Assembly (NCBI GenBank): GCA_028693815.1
Contig: JAQUUP010000017.1
Span: forward strand, 1-43,320
Length of the DNA stretch: 43,320 nt
Direction: 5' to 3'
DNA from: Candidatus Omnitrophota bacterium
GTDB lineage: Bacteria; Omnitrophota; Gorgyraeia; Zapsychrales; Aceulaceae
The notes below the pieces were generated by a model. The model saw only the letters and a list, made by a program, of their open reading frames with translations, was not told the DNA's origin and did not search any database. Below are positions 7,205 through 14,990 of this stretch, one piece after another; the stretch's first letter is position 1; the number at the start of each line of letters is the position of its first letter. The position numbers were made by a program, and so were the translations under genes.

Positions 7205-10072
7205 ATGAACAAGAAATTATTAATTATTTCGATTTTAGTCACAGCTTTTGTATCCATGGATTTTAGCACGGCACTTAGTAAGCCTTTTGATACATTCAAG
7301 GCAGAAAAAAATGTTACACCCTTTAGCCGTAATATCCGCACCCAGCAAGAGCTTCCTGATGATACTAAAGACATTTCGCTAAAGAAAATACCGAATGAGT
7401 TTTTTGAAGATAGCTTAGTTCAAAAAGACTCAAGAAGCATTCCTTTTGAAGCGATCAATCCAAATATTAACGGCTCTGCCGCCACCACAACCGCATGGGC
7501 CGATCTTGACAATGATGGTGATTTTGATCTCGTTTGTGGAAGCAGCCAATACGCTCTTTTCTCGATTTACGAAAATATGAACAATAATATTTTTATTCGC
7601 AAAGAAAATCCTTTAACACCTAATACGCCTTTTGCGGTAAAGGCGTTTAATATTTTAGACATTAACAATGATAATTTACTCGATTTAGTTTTAGTATCAT
7701 TAAACAACGACCCTGTTAAGCTTTATATCAATAACGGTAACCTTTCTTTTTCTAATATCAATATTGTTGGTGAACCTTTTACGTCCAACACTCGTTTTAC
7801 CAATGGAGATATCGATGGCGATGGTGATTTGGACATAGTAATCGCTGGGGAGGTGGGAACAGGATCCAGTCAAGAAACAGGCGGCATTATTTTAAGAAAT
7901 GATGGAATCATTGATGGTCAACTTATAATACACGTGCTTCGACCACTCGTGTATGAAAAAAATGGTAGCGTCTCTCATGTGTTTGTCAAGAGATTTGTGC
8001 CTGAATCGGCGCCTAAGCTGGTTGATCTGAACAATAATGGCATGCTCGATATTTTCTACACAATACCTGGCCGAAAACCATGCTTATATCGCAATGATGG
8101 TAATGGTATTTTTACGGATGTTTCTCCTGACAATTTCTTATCAAGATCTCATAGCTTTGTATTTGATATCAACAACAACGGTCAACAAGATGTGATTTTA
8201 TATACCTTCGGAGAAAGTAATACAAGAATCTTTGGAAACAATGGCAATTTTACCTTTACTGACATAGGTGATGGTGGAGCTATTACCAAAATTCCTGGCT
8301 CAAGTGCTTGGGGAGATTTCAATAATGATGGGTATATTGACATTGTCAGTGGCCCGTCTCCCAATGTTTATTATGGCGATCAAAACTGCGGATTTACTTT
8401 GGCGGGAAACATTAATGGAGTAGAAGCTACAGGATTTAACGCTGGCGACTATAATGGCGACCATAGTCTTGATGTAGTATCCAGAAGCCAATCTGCTAAT
8501 AAAATGCGTATTCTCAAAAATATCACTACCCTGCCCAACCAGGCACCGGAGCCTCCTCAGAATGTTCAAACGATCTTGAATCCCAACGGAACAATTATTG
8601 AACTTATCTGGGATCAAGGAACAGATGACCACACCCCTGCGAATGGACTAACTTACAATCTATTTGTGGGCAGCGCTCCAAATGAGGTGGATATTATTTC
8701 ACCCATGGCAGATCTTAACACAGGATATCGAAGAATCTCTCGACCAGGTTCTCAGGGTCAGAGTCTTTCGTTTGTTTTAGAAGACCTTCAGCCAGGAGAG
8801 TATTTCTGGGGAGTGCAATCTATTGATACCGCTTTTATCGGGTCGCCATTTCAAACAGGCACTTTTGTTATTGAAGATCCAAGCCAGTATGTTGTTGAAG
8901 GCAAAGTCAGCTCTGATAATGTTGGACTAGCGGGTATTGCGATCAAAGATGTGGACAATCCATCCATTACCTACGCGATCAGCCAATCCAATGGAACCTA
9001 TAGCTTTCTAGCTGATAAAGATACTTCTTTTAAAACACAAGCAGTGGATCCACAAGGGTTGTTCCTTGACTTTACGACGGTCACAGGTGAAGTTTTTTAT
9101 CAATATGAGGAAATTAATCAGAATTATTACAATCAAGACTTTAATAGCCAAACCTCGGTTTACACCATTAGTGGAAAAGTAACCTTAAATGGCGAAGGAT
9201 TAGCGGATGTCAATATTAAGGAAGGCGCGTATGTGTTGTTCACAACAACCAGCGATGGCAATTATTCGATTACCAAGCCTCAGAGTTGGAGCGGCACGTT
9301 GTATCCAGAAAAAGAAGAATATGTCTTTGCTCCTTTAAGCCGACCATATTATAATTTGCAAGAACACCATATCAATCAAGACTATATGGCATCAGAAGTC
9401 ATTGGCGAGACCTGTACCGTATCGGGCAAAGCATTCTTCGCGCCACCGGCTAAAAACGATAACACATTCAGACCTTTTATAGGTGCTGAACTTGTTAATG
9501 TGGACCCTGATTCTTATGAAATTATCGAACATCTAGGAGTATTTACTGATGAACAAGGACATTTCGAATTTTATAAACCCAGAGGCTGGAGCGGTAACAT
9601 AGCTTTGTATCGGCCGGCGAACGGAGAAATTCTGGTTTCATTCTTTGCCCTGATCGGAGAAGAAGGTCCATTTAAAATAGAAAACCTCCAACAAGACACT
9701 CTGGTGTATAATTGGACCCTGCCTCAAATGGGAGGGCCTTTACCTGTAGGAGATGTCTGGTGGATCGGATATCCGACTATGGTGCCTTATATTAAAGGAA
9801 AAGTTTTAGATAGTAACGGCACTCCGGTTGAAGGCGCACGTGTTTACAATACAACAGCTCCGATGTACGAAAGCTATACTAATAACCAAGGTGAATACAC
9901 CATCATCTATCCTTTTTTTGGCTTATTAGACATTACCCATACTGTGTCCTTGTCTAGAGTAGCGTTTGAACCAGAAACCATATATTATTCGATTCTGGAT
10001 CGGGATTTTCTTGATCAAGATTTCATCATGCAATCAAAAAAGAAAGGCAGTTCTCAGAATGAGAAAAAATAG
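7205..10072 (+). CDS. Secreted VCBS/FG-GAP beta-propeller protein with fibronectin-like and carboxypeptidase-regulatory-like domains
   Basis: This 955-residue protein is exported: MNKKLLIISILVTAFVSMDFSTALS is a signal peptide. I start at 7205 because AAGGAGGGG lies just before it; the longer frame would translate the leader hairpin. After a short pro-region with FSRNIRT and KIPNEFF come about seven repeats with calcium-loop motifs such as DLDNDGDFD, DINNDNLLD, DIDGDGDLD, DLNNNGMLD and DFNNDGYID. They fit a VCBS/FG-GAP propeller as in integrin alpha chains. Next is a fibronectin-III-like domain (from about residue 445), then at least four beta-sandwich units of carboxypeptidase-regulatory type (YTISGKVTLNGEGLADV, YIKGKVLDSNGTPVEGA). 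The tail is lysine-rich. No enzyme motif is seen, so binding or adhesion outside the cell is the likely role. The next gene is built the same way and starts with a similar pro-region. Confidence 0.85.
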   Translation: MNKKLLIISILVTAFVSMDFSTALSKPFDTFKAEKNVTPFSRNIRTQQELPDDTKDISLKKIPNEFFEDSLVQKDSRSIPFEAINPNINGSAATTTAWADLDNDGDFDLVCGSSQYALFSIYENMNNNIFIRKENPLTPNTPFAVKAFNILDINNDNLLDLVLVSLNNDPVKLYINNGNLSFSNINIVGEPFTSNTRFTNGDIDGDGDLDIVIAGEVGTGSSQETGGIILRNDGIIDGQLIIHVLRPLVYEKNGSVSHVFVKRFVPESAPKLVDLNNNGMLDIFYTIPGRKPCLYRNDGNGIFTDVSPDNFLSRSHSFVFDINNNGQQDVILYTFGESNTRIFGNNGNFTFTDIGDGGAITKIPGSSAWGDFNNDGYIDIVSGPSPNVYYGDQNCGFTLAGNINGVEATGFNAGDYNGDHSLDVVSRSQSANKMRILKNITTLPNQAPEPPQNVQTILNPNGTIIELIWDQGTDDHTPANGLTYNLFVGSAPNEVDIISPMADLNTGYRRISRPGSQGQSLSFVLEDLQPGEYFWGVQSIDTAFIGSPFQTGTFVIEDPSQYVVEGKVSSDNVGLAGIAIKDVDNPSITYAISQSNGTYSFLADKDTSFKTQAVDPQGLFLDFTTVTGEVFYQYEEINQNYYNQDFNSQTSVYTISGKVTLNGEGLADVNIKEGAYVLFTTTSDGNYSITKPQSWSGTLYPEKEEYVFAPLSRPYYNLQEHHINQDYMASEVIGETCTVSGKAFFAPPAKNDNTFRPFIGAELVNVDPDSYEIIEHLGVFTDEQGHFEFYKPRGWSGNIALYRPANGEILVSFFALIGEEGPFKIENLQQDTLVYNWTLPQMGGPLPVGDVWWIGYPTMVPYIKGKVLDSNGTPVEGARVYNTTAPMYESYTNNQGEYTIIYPFFGLLDITHTVSLSRVAFEPETIYYSILDRDFLDQDFIMQSKKKGSSQNEKK

Positions 10073-10090
10073 ATAAGGAATAAAAAGCAT

Positions 10091-10128
10091 AAAGAGCCCC
10101 CGCCTTTTGGCGGGGGCTCTTTTTTTTA
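10091..10128 (+). terminator. Strong terminator after the first propeller gene
   Basis: AAAGAGCCCCCGCC (10091-10104) pairs perfectly with GGCGGGGGCTCTTT (10109-10122) around TTTT, and more T residues follow. The same stem recurs at 14802-14832. Confidence 0.95.
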
Positions 10129-10130
10129 TC

Positions 10131-10274
10131 TTTTTTTAAGCCTCCCTTCATCCCAATTTTTTCCAACCTAAGACAATTACTCGACGCTGATGAAGATTCT
10201 TACGCGCCTTCTTTCTTTCTTCAAGAAAGCGCTTGCCTAAGACCTTGAAAATAACCTTTTTTGATTAAATCGCA
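10131..10274 (+). promoter_or_regulatory. Upstream block B, homologous to 6821-6972, with regulon box
   Basis: This is the second copy of the upstream block, alignable along its length with scattered differences. It carries the box GAAAGCGCTTGC at 10225-10236, 41 bp upstream of the -10. It is not coding: the frame that is open in the first copy is interrupted here. Confidence 0.6.
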
Positions 10275-10283
10275 TGCTATACT
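10275..10283 (+). promoter_or_regulatory. Extended -10 promoter of the second propeller gene
   Basis: TGCTATACT is a TG-extended -10 (hexamer 10278-10283) with no good -35, as is usual for extended -10 promoters. Transcription would start near 10290, about 40 bases before the riboswitch. Confidence 0.55.
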
Positions 10284-10327
10284 TTCATTAGATAAGTAAA
10301 TCGCTCTTTTATAGTCAGAAAAATTAA

Positions 10328-10417
10328 GATTCTCGAAAAGGCAAACTCGGGGCAACCCGGGTACGCAAAGCCACAGCTCCGCAGACATAACGCGGAGAGC
10401 TGAGCTATCGAAAGAAT
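10328..10417 (+). promoter_or_regulatory. Cyclic di-GMP-I (GEMM-I) riboswitch aptamer
   Basis: The GEMM-I parts occur in order. GGCAAAC (10340-10346) opens the first helix; ACTCGGG/CCCGGGT (10345-10351 and 10356-10362) is closed by a GCAA tetraloop. ACGCAAAGCC (10363-10372) follows. The second helix CAGCTCCGC with GCGG-AG-AGCTG (10374-10402) has a 9-base loop, and GCTATCG at the 3' side matches the conserved GGTAGC region. ATTCT (10329-10333) and AGAAT (10413-10417) can close the outer helix. It lies in the leader of a secreted surface protein, a common type of c-di-GMP target. Whether ligand turns expression on or off cannot be decided by eye. Confidence 0.87.
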
Positions 10418-10431
10418 AAAAGCTTTTTATC

Positions 10432-10465
10432 GGGCCCTATTCTCACCTTTTCGAGAATAGGGCCC
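10432..10465 (+). promoter_or_regulatory. Leader hairpin, 13-bp perfect stem (copy 2), likely expression platform
   Basis: Stem 10432-10444 with 10453-10465, identical to the copy at 7129-7162. Its loop and 3' arm (10446-10458) are perfectly complementary over 13 bases to the 5' strand of the riboswitch (10329-10341), so the two structures can exclude each other. It lies about 25 bases before the ribosome site. Confidence 0.75.
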
Positions 10466-10500
10466 AACTTGTTTAACACGCAACAAAACAGGAGAAAAAA

Positions 10501-13500
10501 ATGAGAAATAAATTTTTAGCCAGGCTGTTAACGCTAGTCATCTTTCTAAACTTTTCAATTCCAGGCCAAGTCCTTTCGGCTGCGATCGATGGCTCAAAAG
10601 CATTTACTCGTAATATCAAGACCGAATCAGCGACTGCTAATACTAAGAAACCAACAACCCCTAACCGCATCCCGGAGTCTTTCTTTAAGGAAGAAGACCC
10701 GGAACCAAAGGATGATTCTGGAAAATCAGGCGGCGACTGGGTGCAAAAACAAAAGATTTTAGCAAGCGATGGACTGACCTATGATCGCTTTTACCACCTT
10801 GCATCATCAGAAGACACTTTGATTATTGGGGCCTCATACGCTAACGTTAACGGAACAAGTAAAGCCGGAGCTACGTATGTTTTTACAAGAAACTTAAATG
10901 GCGAGTGGGTTGAGAATCAAAAATTAGTGGCAAGCGATGCTAACGCCAATAATAATTTTGGCCAATATGTTTCAATCGATAACGAAACTGCCTTAATTTC
11001 AAGTCCTTTTGCGAGTTTAAACGGAATAAATCAAGCTGGCGCTGCGTATGTCTTTACAAGAAACTTAAATGGCGAGTGGGCTGAGAATCAAAAATTAGTG
11101 GCAAGCGATGCTTCGAACGAAAGTCTTTTTGGTTTTTCGTCTTATATATCAGAAGAACTAGTTATTGTAGGATCACCTTACGCTAATATCAATGGTATCG
11201 AAAAGGCTGGGGCCGCATATGTTTTTATGAAAAATTCTGATGGTTTGTGGGAAGAGACTCAAAAAATCATTCCAAGCGACCCTATATATTCAAATAATTT
11301 TGGTTGGAAAATATCTGCCGACCAAAACATCTTAGCAATATCAACATCTTCAATGTATGGGGATGCGCCAGGATCTGTTTATATTTTTGTTAAAGATGAT
11401 GATGGTGTTTGGCAAGAATGGCAGAAATTAACTGCCAGCGATGCTACTAACGGAGATCAATTTAATCGCATCAGCTTATCAGGCAACACCTTGCTCGTTG
11501 GTGCTCCTTACGCAGATTTAAGCAACTTCGTAGATGCTGGGGCTGTTTATGTATTTAATAAAAACGCAGAGAATTTTTGGCAAGAGGAACAAAAAATAAC
11601 AGCAAGCGATATGGCAAACGACTTGGTCTTTGGGTTTGATACAGCTATTTCGGGAAGCAAAGCAATCATTGGGTCGCCCGCGCACTCTGGATGGACTGGT
11701 GCTGTCTATTTTTTAGAGAAAAACTCAGATGGGTCATGGATTGAGGCTGAGCAAATTATCGCAAGTGATGGACAACCAAATGATAAGCTTGGGATGTCCG
11801 TTTCAATATCTCAAGATTTTGCTTTTGCTGGAGCTTTAAATGGAGATGGCGTTCAAATTAACACAGGCGCAGTGTATGTCTTCGAAAAAGAAGGCGGCGC
11901 GGTCGAACCCGTCAACGTTCTTGCCAGTTTTGCCGCGGATAATTATTTCGCGGTCTATCACCAGGATCCTGAGACTGGAGAGTTGGTGTATGACTTTAGA
12001 GACGACGACGGTATTCAATGGGAAAAAGTCTACTCTCGTGCTTTTACGGTAGCTCCAGATTCGTATATCTATATTGTTGGTTTTAGTGATAAAGCTTCTG
12101 GTCAGGCATTGATCGGTCAAATCAAATTTCTAGATACCAATCAAACAATTTATACAAATCCAGACTGGGAAGTTTATGGGGCAGATATTTCTCCATGGAA
12201 TACCGGGAATCATTCGACAAAACCTAGCGCAAGTCTGTTACAGAGCGTATTAGATACTAACCCAGAATTTTCTCCCGTTAGCGATTGGATTAATTATGGA
12301 GTTTTTCCTTGGGGAACACGTCTAAATTGGGTTGCATATACCTATACTTTCGAGGGACAAACGTATCATATAGAGAACGGACCTCTCGATCCAAATACGC
12401 CATCGCAGTGGATATGGCAAGATGGAATGTCAGCAACTCCTCAGTATAAAGCAGAGAATAAAGAATTTTATATCTTTCGATACAAAATTCGCCCTCATTA
12501 CACTATATCGGGTATTGCAACCGATGTTAACGGTGAAGGCGTGGAGAATGTTCAAATTTTAGGTGAAAATAATGAAGAGCTAGCTATGACAGTTGAAAAT
12601 GGATACTATGAATTCCATAAAGAACATGGATGGACAGACCTTGGCGTTCATGCAGAAAAATCAGGACATGTTTTTTATCCAGAACATCGTGAATACATGG
12701 ATCTTAATCAAGATTGGATTAATCAGGACTACTCAGAAAATCCTAATGTCGAAACCTATACCATTTCAGGGACGGTGCTTTCTGGTTGCGGTGCAAATCC
12801 TACAAAAGGAATGATTATCCAGACGGTAAACAGTCATATTTTTCTGGCTGAAACAGACCTACATGGCGTCTATTCTTTCGAAATTGCAAGTAACCAACAT
12901 TTATTAGTAGAAGCCATCGACCCTGATCCAGAAACATATTGGGACCTTCGCACAGATCCAACAGAGGAACCATTTTATGAATATTTCAATGTTACTGAAA
13001 ACATTGTAGATCAAGATTTCAAAGGTCATAAGGTGCAAACTATCATTATGGGAGTAATAAGAATTAATGGTGCGCACGTCGTAGAATCTGGATATCAGCT
13101 ACGCGAATATGACACCTATGAACTCTTAGGAGTTGCTGACGAAGAGGGGGTCTATGTCCTTAGTCTGCCAAATCGCTTTAGAGACTTTAAAGTAAAAGCT
13201 TGTGATGTTCAAGGAAATGATATTGGTTTTCTTACATACCAAAGTGGAGAGCCATTTTATCATTACATTAATCCTGGCGGAGATTTGTTCCCGTTAATGC
13301 AACAAGATTTTAATTTAGATACAAATACTCAATACACACTAAGTTACAATGCTCAAAATGGGGGCATAATTCAAGGTCAAAACCCTCAATTCGTAACTCA
13401 GGGTCAATACGGAACAGAGGTTATTGCCCAACCCAATACCAGTTATCATTTTATGCAATGGTCGGACGGGATAATGACGCCGAACAGAACTGATGGACCG

Positions 13501-14784
13501 ATCTATGCCAACTTTGATGTGACAGCAGAGTTTGCCATTAATCAGTACACCTTAACCTACACCGCGGGGCCAGGCGGCAGCATCTCCGGTCCAACACCAC
13601 AGACTATTGTCTGTGGGGGCAATAGTTCTCCTGTCACAGCTGTGGCTGATACAGGATATTCATTTGTACAGTGGTCAGATGGAGTAACTGCTGCAGAGAG
13701 AACAGATGGTCCTATTTATGGTGATCTTAGCGTTACTGCTGAGTTTGCTTTACAACAGTTTACCATCACCTATTTCGCTACACCCGGCGGCTCTGTAAGC
13801 CTGCAGAGCGAAACAGTCGCCTATGGTCAAGACAGCACCCCTGTCTTAGCCACGGCCAATCCAGGGCATGAATTTTATTACTGGAGAAGCTTGTGTGGGG
13901 AAATCTTTGAAGATCCGATCAATCCCCTTCAAATCACAAACGTTACGAAAAACTATGGTGTGGTGGCATACTTCTGGCCCTTGTTAAGCATATCAGGAAC
14001 AGTGACCCATCAAGGACAGGGATTAGAAGGCGTTGCTGTCACTTTGAACGTCGCCGGAGAAGACGACCAAACCATACAAACCAATCCTGACGGGACATAC
14101 GCGTTTTCAGATATTGCGATCTGGAGCGATGTGAGCGTCATAGCTCAAAAGGAAGGCTATTCCTTTAATCCTCAAAGCTACGCAGATCCCTCTCTTAAGA
14201 AAAACAAGGTCTGGAATTTTATAGCTGACCCAGAAACCTTAATCATTTCCGGTATGGTTTATTCCATGCCCAATGATATGGCAATAAGCGGAGTTGATAT
14301 GATCAACGAGGAAGGTCTCAGCATAGCCACCACCGATGAGAATGGAATCTATAGTATCACGGTGGATTATGGCTTTAGTGATTCGCTAACACCGCTCAAG
14401 GCAGGATACACGTTTACTCCAATAAGCCGAAGCTATACGAATATTGAGAATGATCAAATAAATCAGAACTATGAGGCAACCCCAAAAACGCTTAATATTT
14501 CTGGTATAGTTTATTCCATGCCCAACGATATAGCTGTAGTCGGAGTTGATATGATCAATGAGGAAGGTCTCAGCATAGCCACCACCGATGAAAATGGGCA
14601 ATATACTATCAGTGTTGTTTATGGATTTAGCGGTAATGTCGTCGCGCAAAAGACAGGATACAAATTTAAGCCAGCGACATATACGTATCAAGACCTAACA
14701 GAAAATCAACAAGGAAAGAATTATCTGGCATCTGCGCAAAAATCTGGCAGCGATCTATCCGCGCCAGCGATAAAGAAGCGATAA
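10501..14784 (+). CDS. Large secreted FG-GAP propeller protein with carboxypeptidase-regulatory-like and InlB B-type repeats
   Basis: This 1427-residue exported protein has the signal peptide MRNKFLARLLTLVIFLNFSI and cleavage near VLSA. The pro-region FTRNIKT and RIPESFF matches the first propeller protein. Residues about 75-455 hold around seven FG-GAP repeats (for example NNFGQYVSI, GAAYVFTRNLNGEW, LVASDA), predicted to form an integrin-like propeller. Beta-sandwich units of carboxypeptidase-regulatory type follow (YTISGIATDVNGEGVENV). Three InlB B-type/Flg_new repeats then lie at about 945-1160 (HFMQWSDGIMTPNRTDGPIY, SFVQWSDGVTAAERTDGPIY). Three more sandwich units finish it, the last two nearly duplicated (ISGMVYSMPNDMAISGVDM and ISGIVYSMPNDIAVVGVDM). 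The ribosome site is AGGAG. A c-di-GMP riboswitch precedes the gene, and a terminator like that of the first gene follows. It looks like an adhesin or envelope protein; no catalytic motif was recognised. Confidence 0.87.
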   Translation: MRNKFLARLLTLVIFLNFSIPGQVLSAAIDGSKAFTRNIKTESATANTKKPTTPNRIPESFFKEEDPEPKDDSGKSGGDWVQKQKILASDGLTYDRFYHLASSEDTLIIGASYANVNGTSKAGATYVFTRNLNGEWVENQKLVASDANANNNFGQYVSIDNETALISSPFASLNGINQAGAAYVFTRNLNGEWAENQKLVASDASNESLFGFSSYISEELVIVGSPYANINGIEKAGAAYVFMKNSDGLWEETQKIIPSDPIYSNNFGWKISADQNILAISTSSMYGDAPGSVYIFVKDDDGVWQEWQKLTASDATNGDQFNRISLSGNTLLVGAPYADLSNFVDAGAVYVFNKNAENFWQEEQKITASDMANDLVFGFDTAISGSKAIIGSPAHSGWTGAVYFLEKNSDGSWIEAEQIIASDGQPNDKLGMSVSISQDFAFAGALNGDGVQINTGAVYVFEKEGGAVEPVNVLASFAADNYFAVYHQDPETGELVYDFRDDDGIQWEKVYSRAFTVAPDSYIYIVGFSDKASGQALIGQIKFLDTNQTIYTNPDWEVYGADISPWNTGNHSTKPSASLLQSVLDTNPEFSPVSDWINYGVFPWGTRLNWVAYTYTFEGQTYHIENGPLDPNTPSQWIWQDGMSATPQYKAENKEFYIFRYKIRPHYTISGIATDVNGEGVENVQILGENNEELAMTVENGYYEFHKEHGWTDLGVHAEKSGHVFYPEHREYMDLNQDWINQDYSENPNVETYTISGTVLSGCGANPTKGMIIQTVNSHIFLAETDLHGVYSFEIASNQHLLVEAIDPDPETYWDLRTDPTEEPFYEYFNVTENIVDQDFKGHKVQTIIMGVIRINGAHVVESGYQLREYDTYELLGVADEEGVYVLSLPNRFRDFKVKACDVQGNDIGFLTYQSGEPFYHYINPGGDLFPLMQQDFNLDTNTQYTLSYNAQNGGIIQGQNPQFVTQGQYGTEVIAQPNTSYHFMQWSDGIMTPNRTDGPIYANFDVTAEFAINQYTLTYTAGPGGSISGPTPQTIVCGGNSSPVTAVADTGYSFVQWSDGVTAAERTDGPIYGDLSVTAEFALQQFTITYFATPGGSVSLQSETVAYGQDSTPVLATANPGHEFYYWRSLCGEIFEDPINPLQITNVTKNYGVVAYFWPLLSISGTVTHQGQGLEGVAVTLNVAGEDDQTIQTNPDGTYAFSDIAIWSDVSVIAQKEGYSFNPQSYADPSLKKNKVWNFIADPETLIISGMVYSMPNDMAISGVDMINEEGLSIATTDENGIYSITVDYGFSDSLTPLKAGYTFTPISRSYTNIENDQINQNYEATPKTLNISGIVYSMPNDIAVVGVDMINEEGLSIATTDENGQYTISVVYGFSGNVVAQKTGYKFKPATYTYQDLTENQQGKNYLASAQKSGSDLSAPAIKKR

Positions 14785-14801
14785 ACAGAATAAAAAAACA
14801 T

Positions 14802-14832
14802 AAAGAGCCCCCGCCTTTTGGCGGGGGCTCTT
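14802..14832 (+). terminator. Terminator stem after the second propeller gene
   Basis: The same stem as at 10091-10122 (AAAGAGCCCCCGCC, TTTT loop), but with only a short T tail. It may be less efficient, with the bidirectional terminator at 14951-14986 as backup. Confidence 0.8.
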
Positions 14833-14887
14833 ATCTTAGAATTTAAATATCAGTTTTCCTTCTATCGATCAAACAACGTCTTTTTAG

Positions 14888-14930
14888 AAAAACCCAAGGT
14901 CCACCTCGAAGGTGACACGGGTTCGCTAGA
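14888..14930. repeat. Hairpin element, copy A (flanks the giant gene pair)
   Basis: The core GTCCACCTCGAAGGTG followed by ACGGGTT is shared with 31611-31637 in the same orientation. CACCT/AGGTG forms a short stem and AACCC/GGGTT can close it. In both places a GGGCCG-type terminator follows about 25-35 bases later. It is not a tRNA and not a riboswitch class I recognise. Confidence 0.6.
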
Positions 14931-14950
14931 AACGGTATATCTTTCATATA

Positions 14951-14986
14951 AAAAAGGGCCGCAAAAATATTTTTGCGGCCCTTTTC
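14951..14986. terminator. Bidirectional terminator between convergent genes
   Basis: GGGCCGCAAAAA pairs with TTTTTGCGGCCC, with an A-run before and a T-run after, so it works in both directions. It lies directly beside the stop of the giant minus-strand gene at 14991. Confidence 0.9.
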
Positions 14987-14990
14987 TTTA

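Noticed and set aside
14888-14930. tRNA-like T-arm (GGGTTCG)
   Set aside because: No acceptor, anticodon or D-arm can be built around it.
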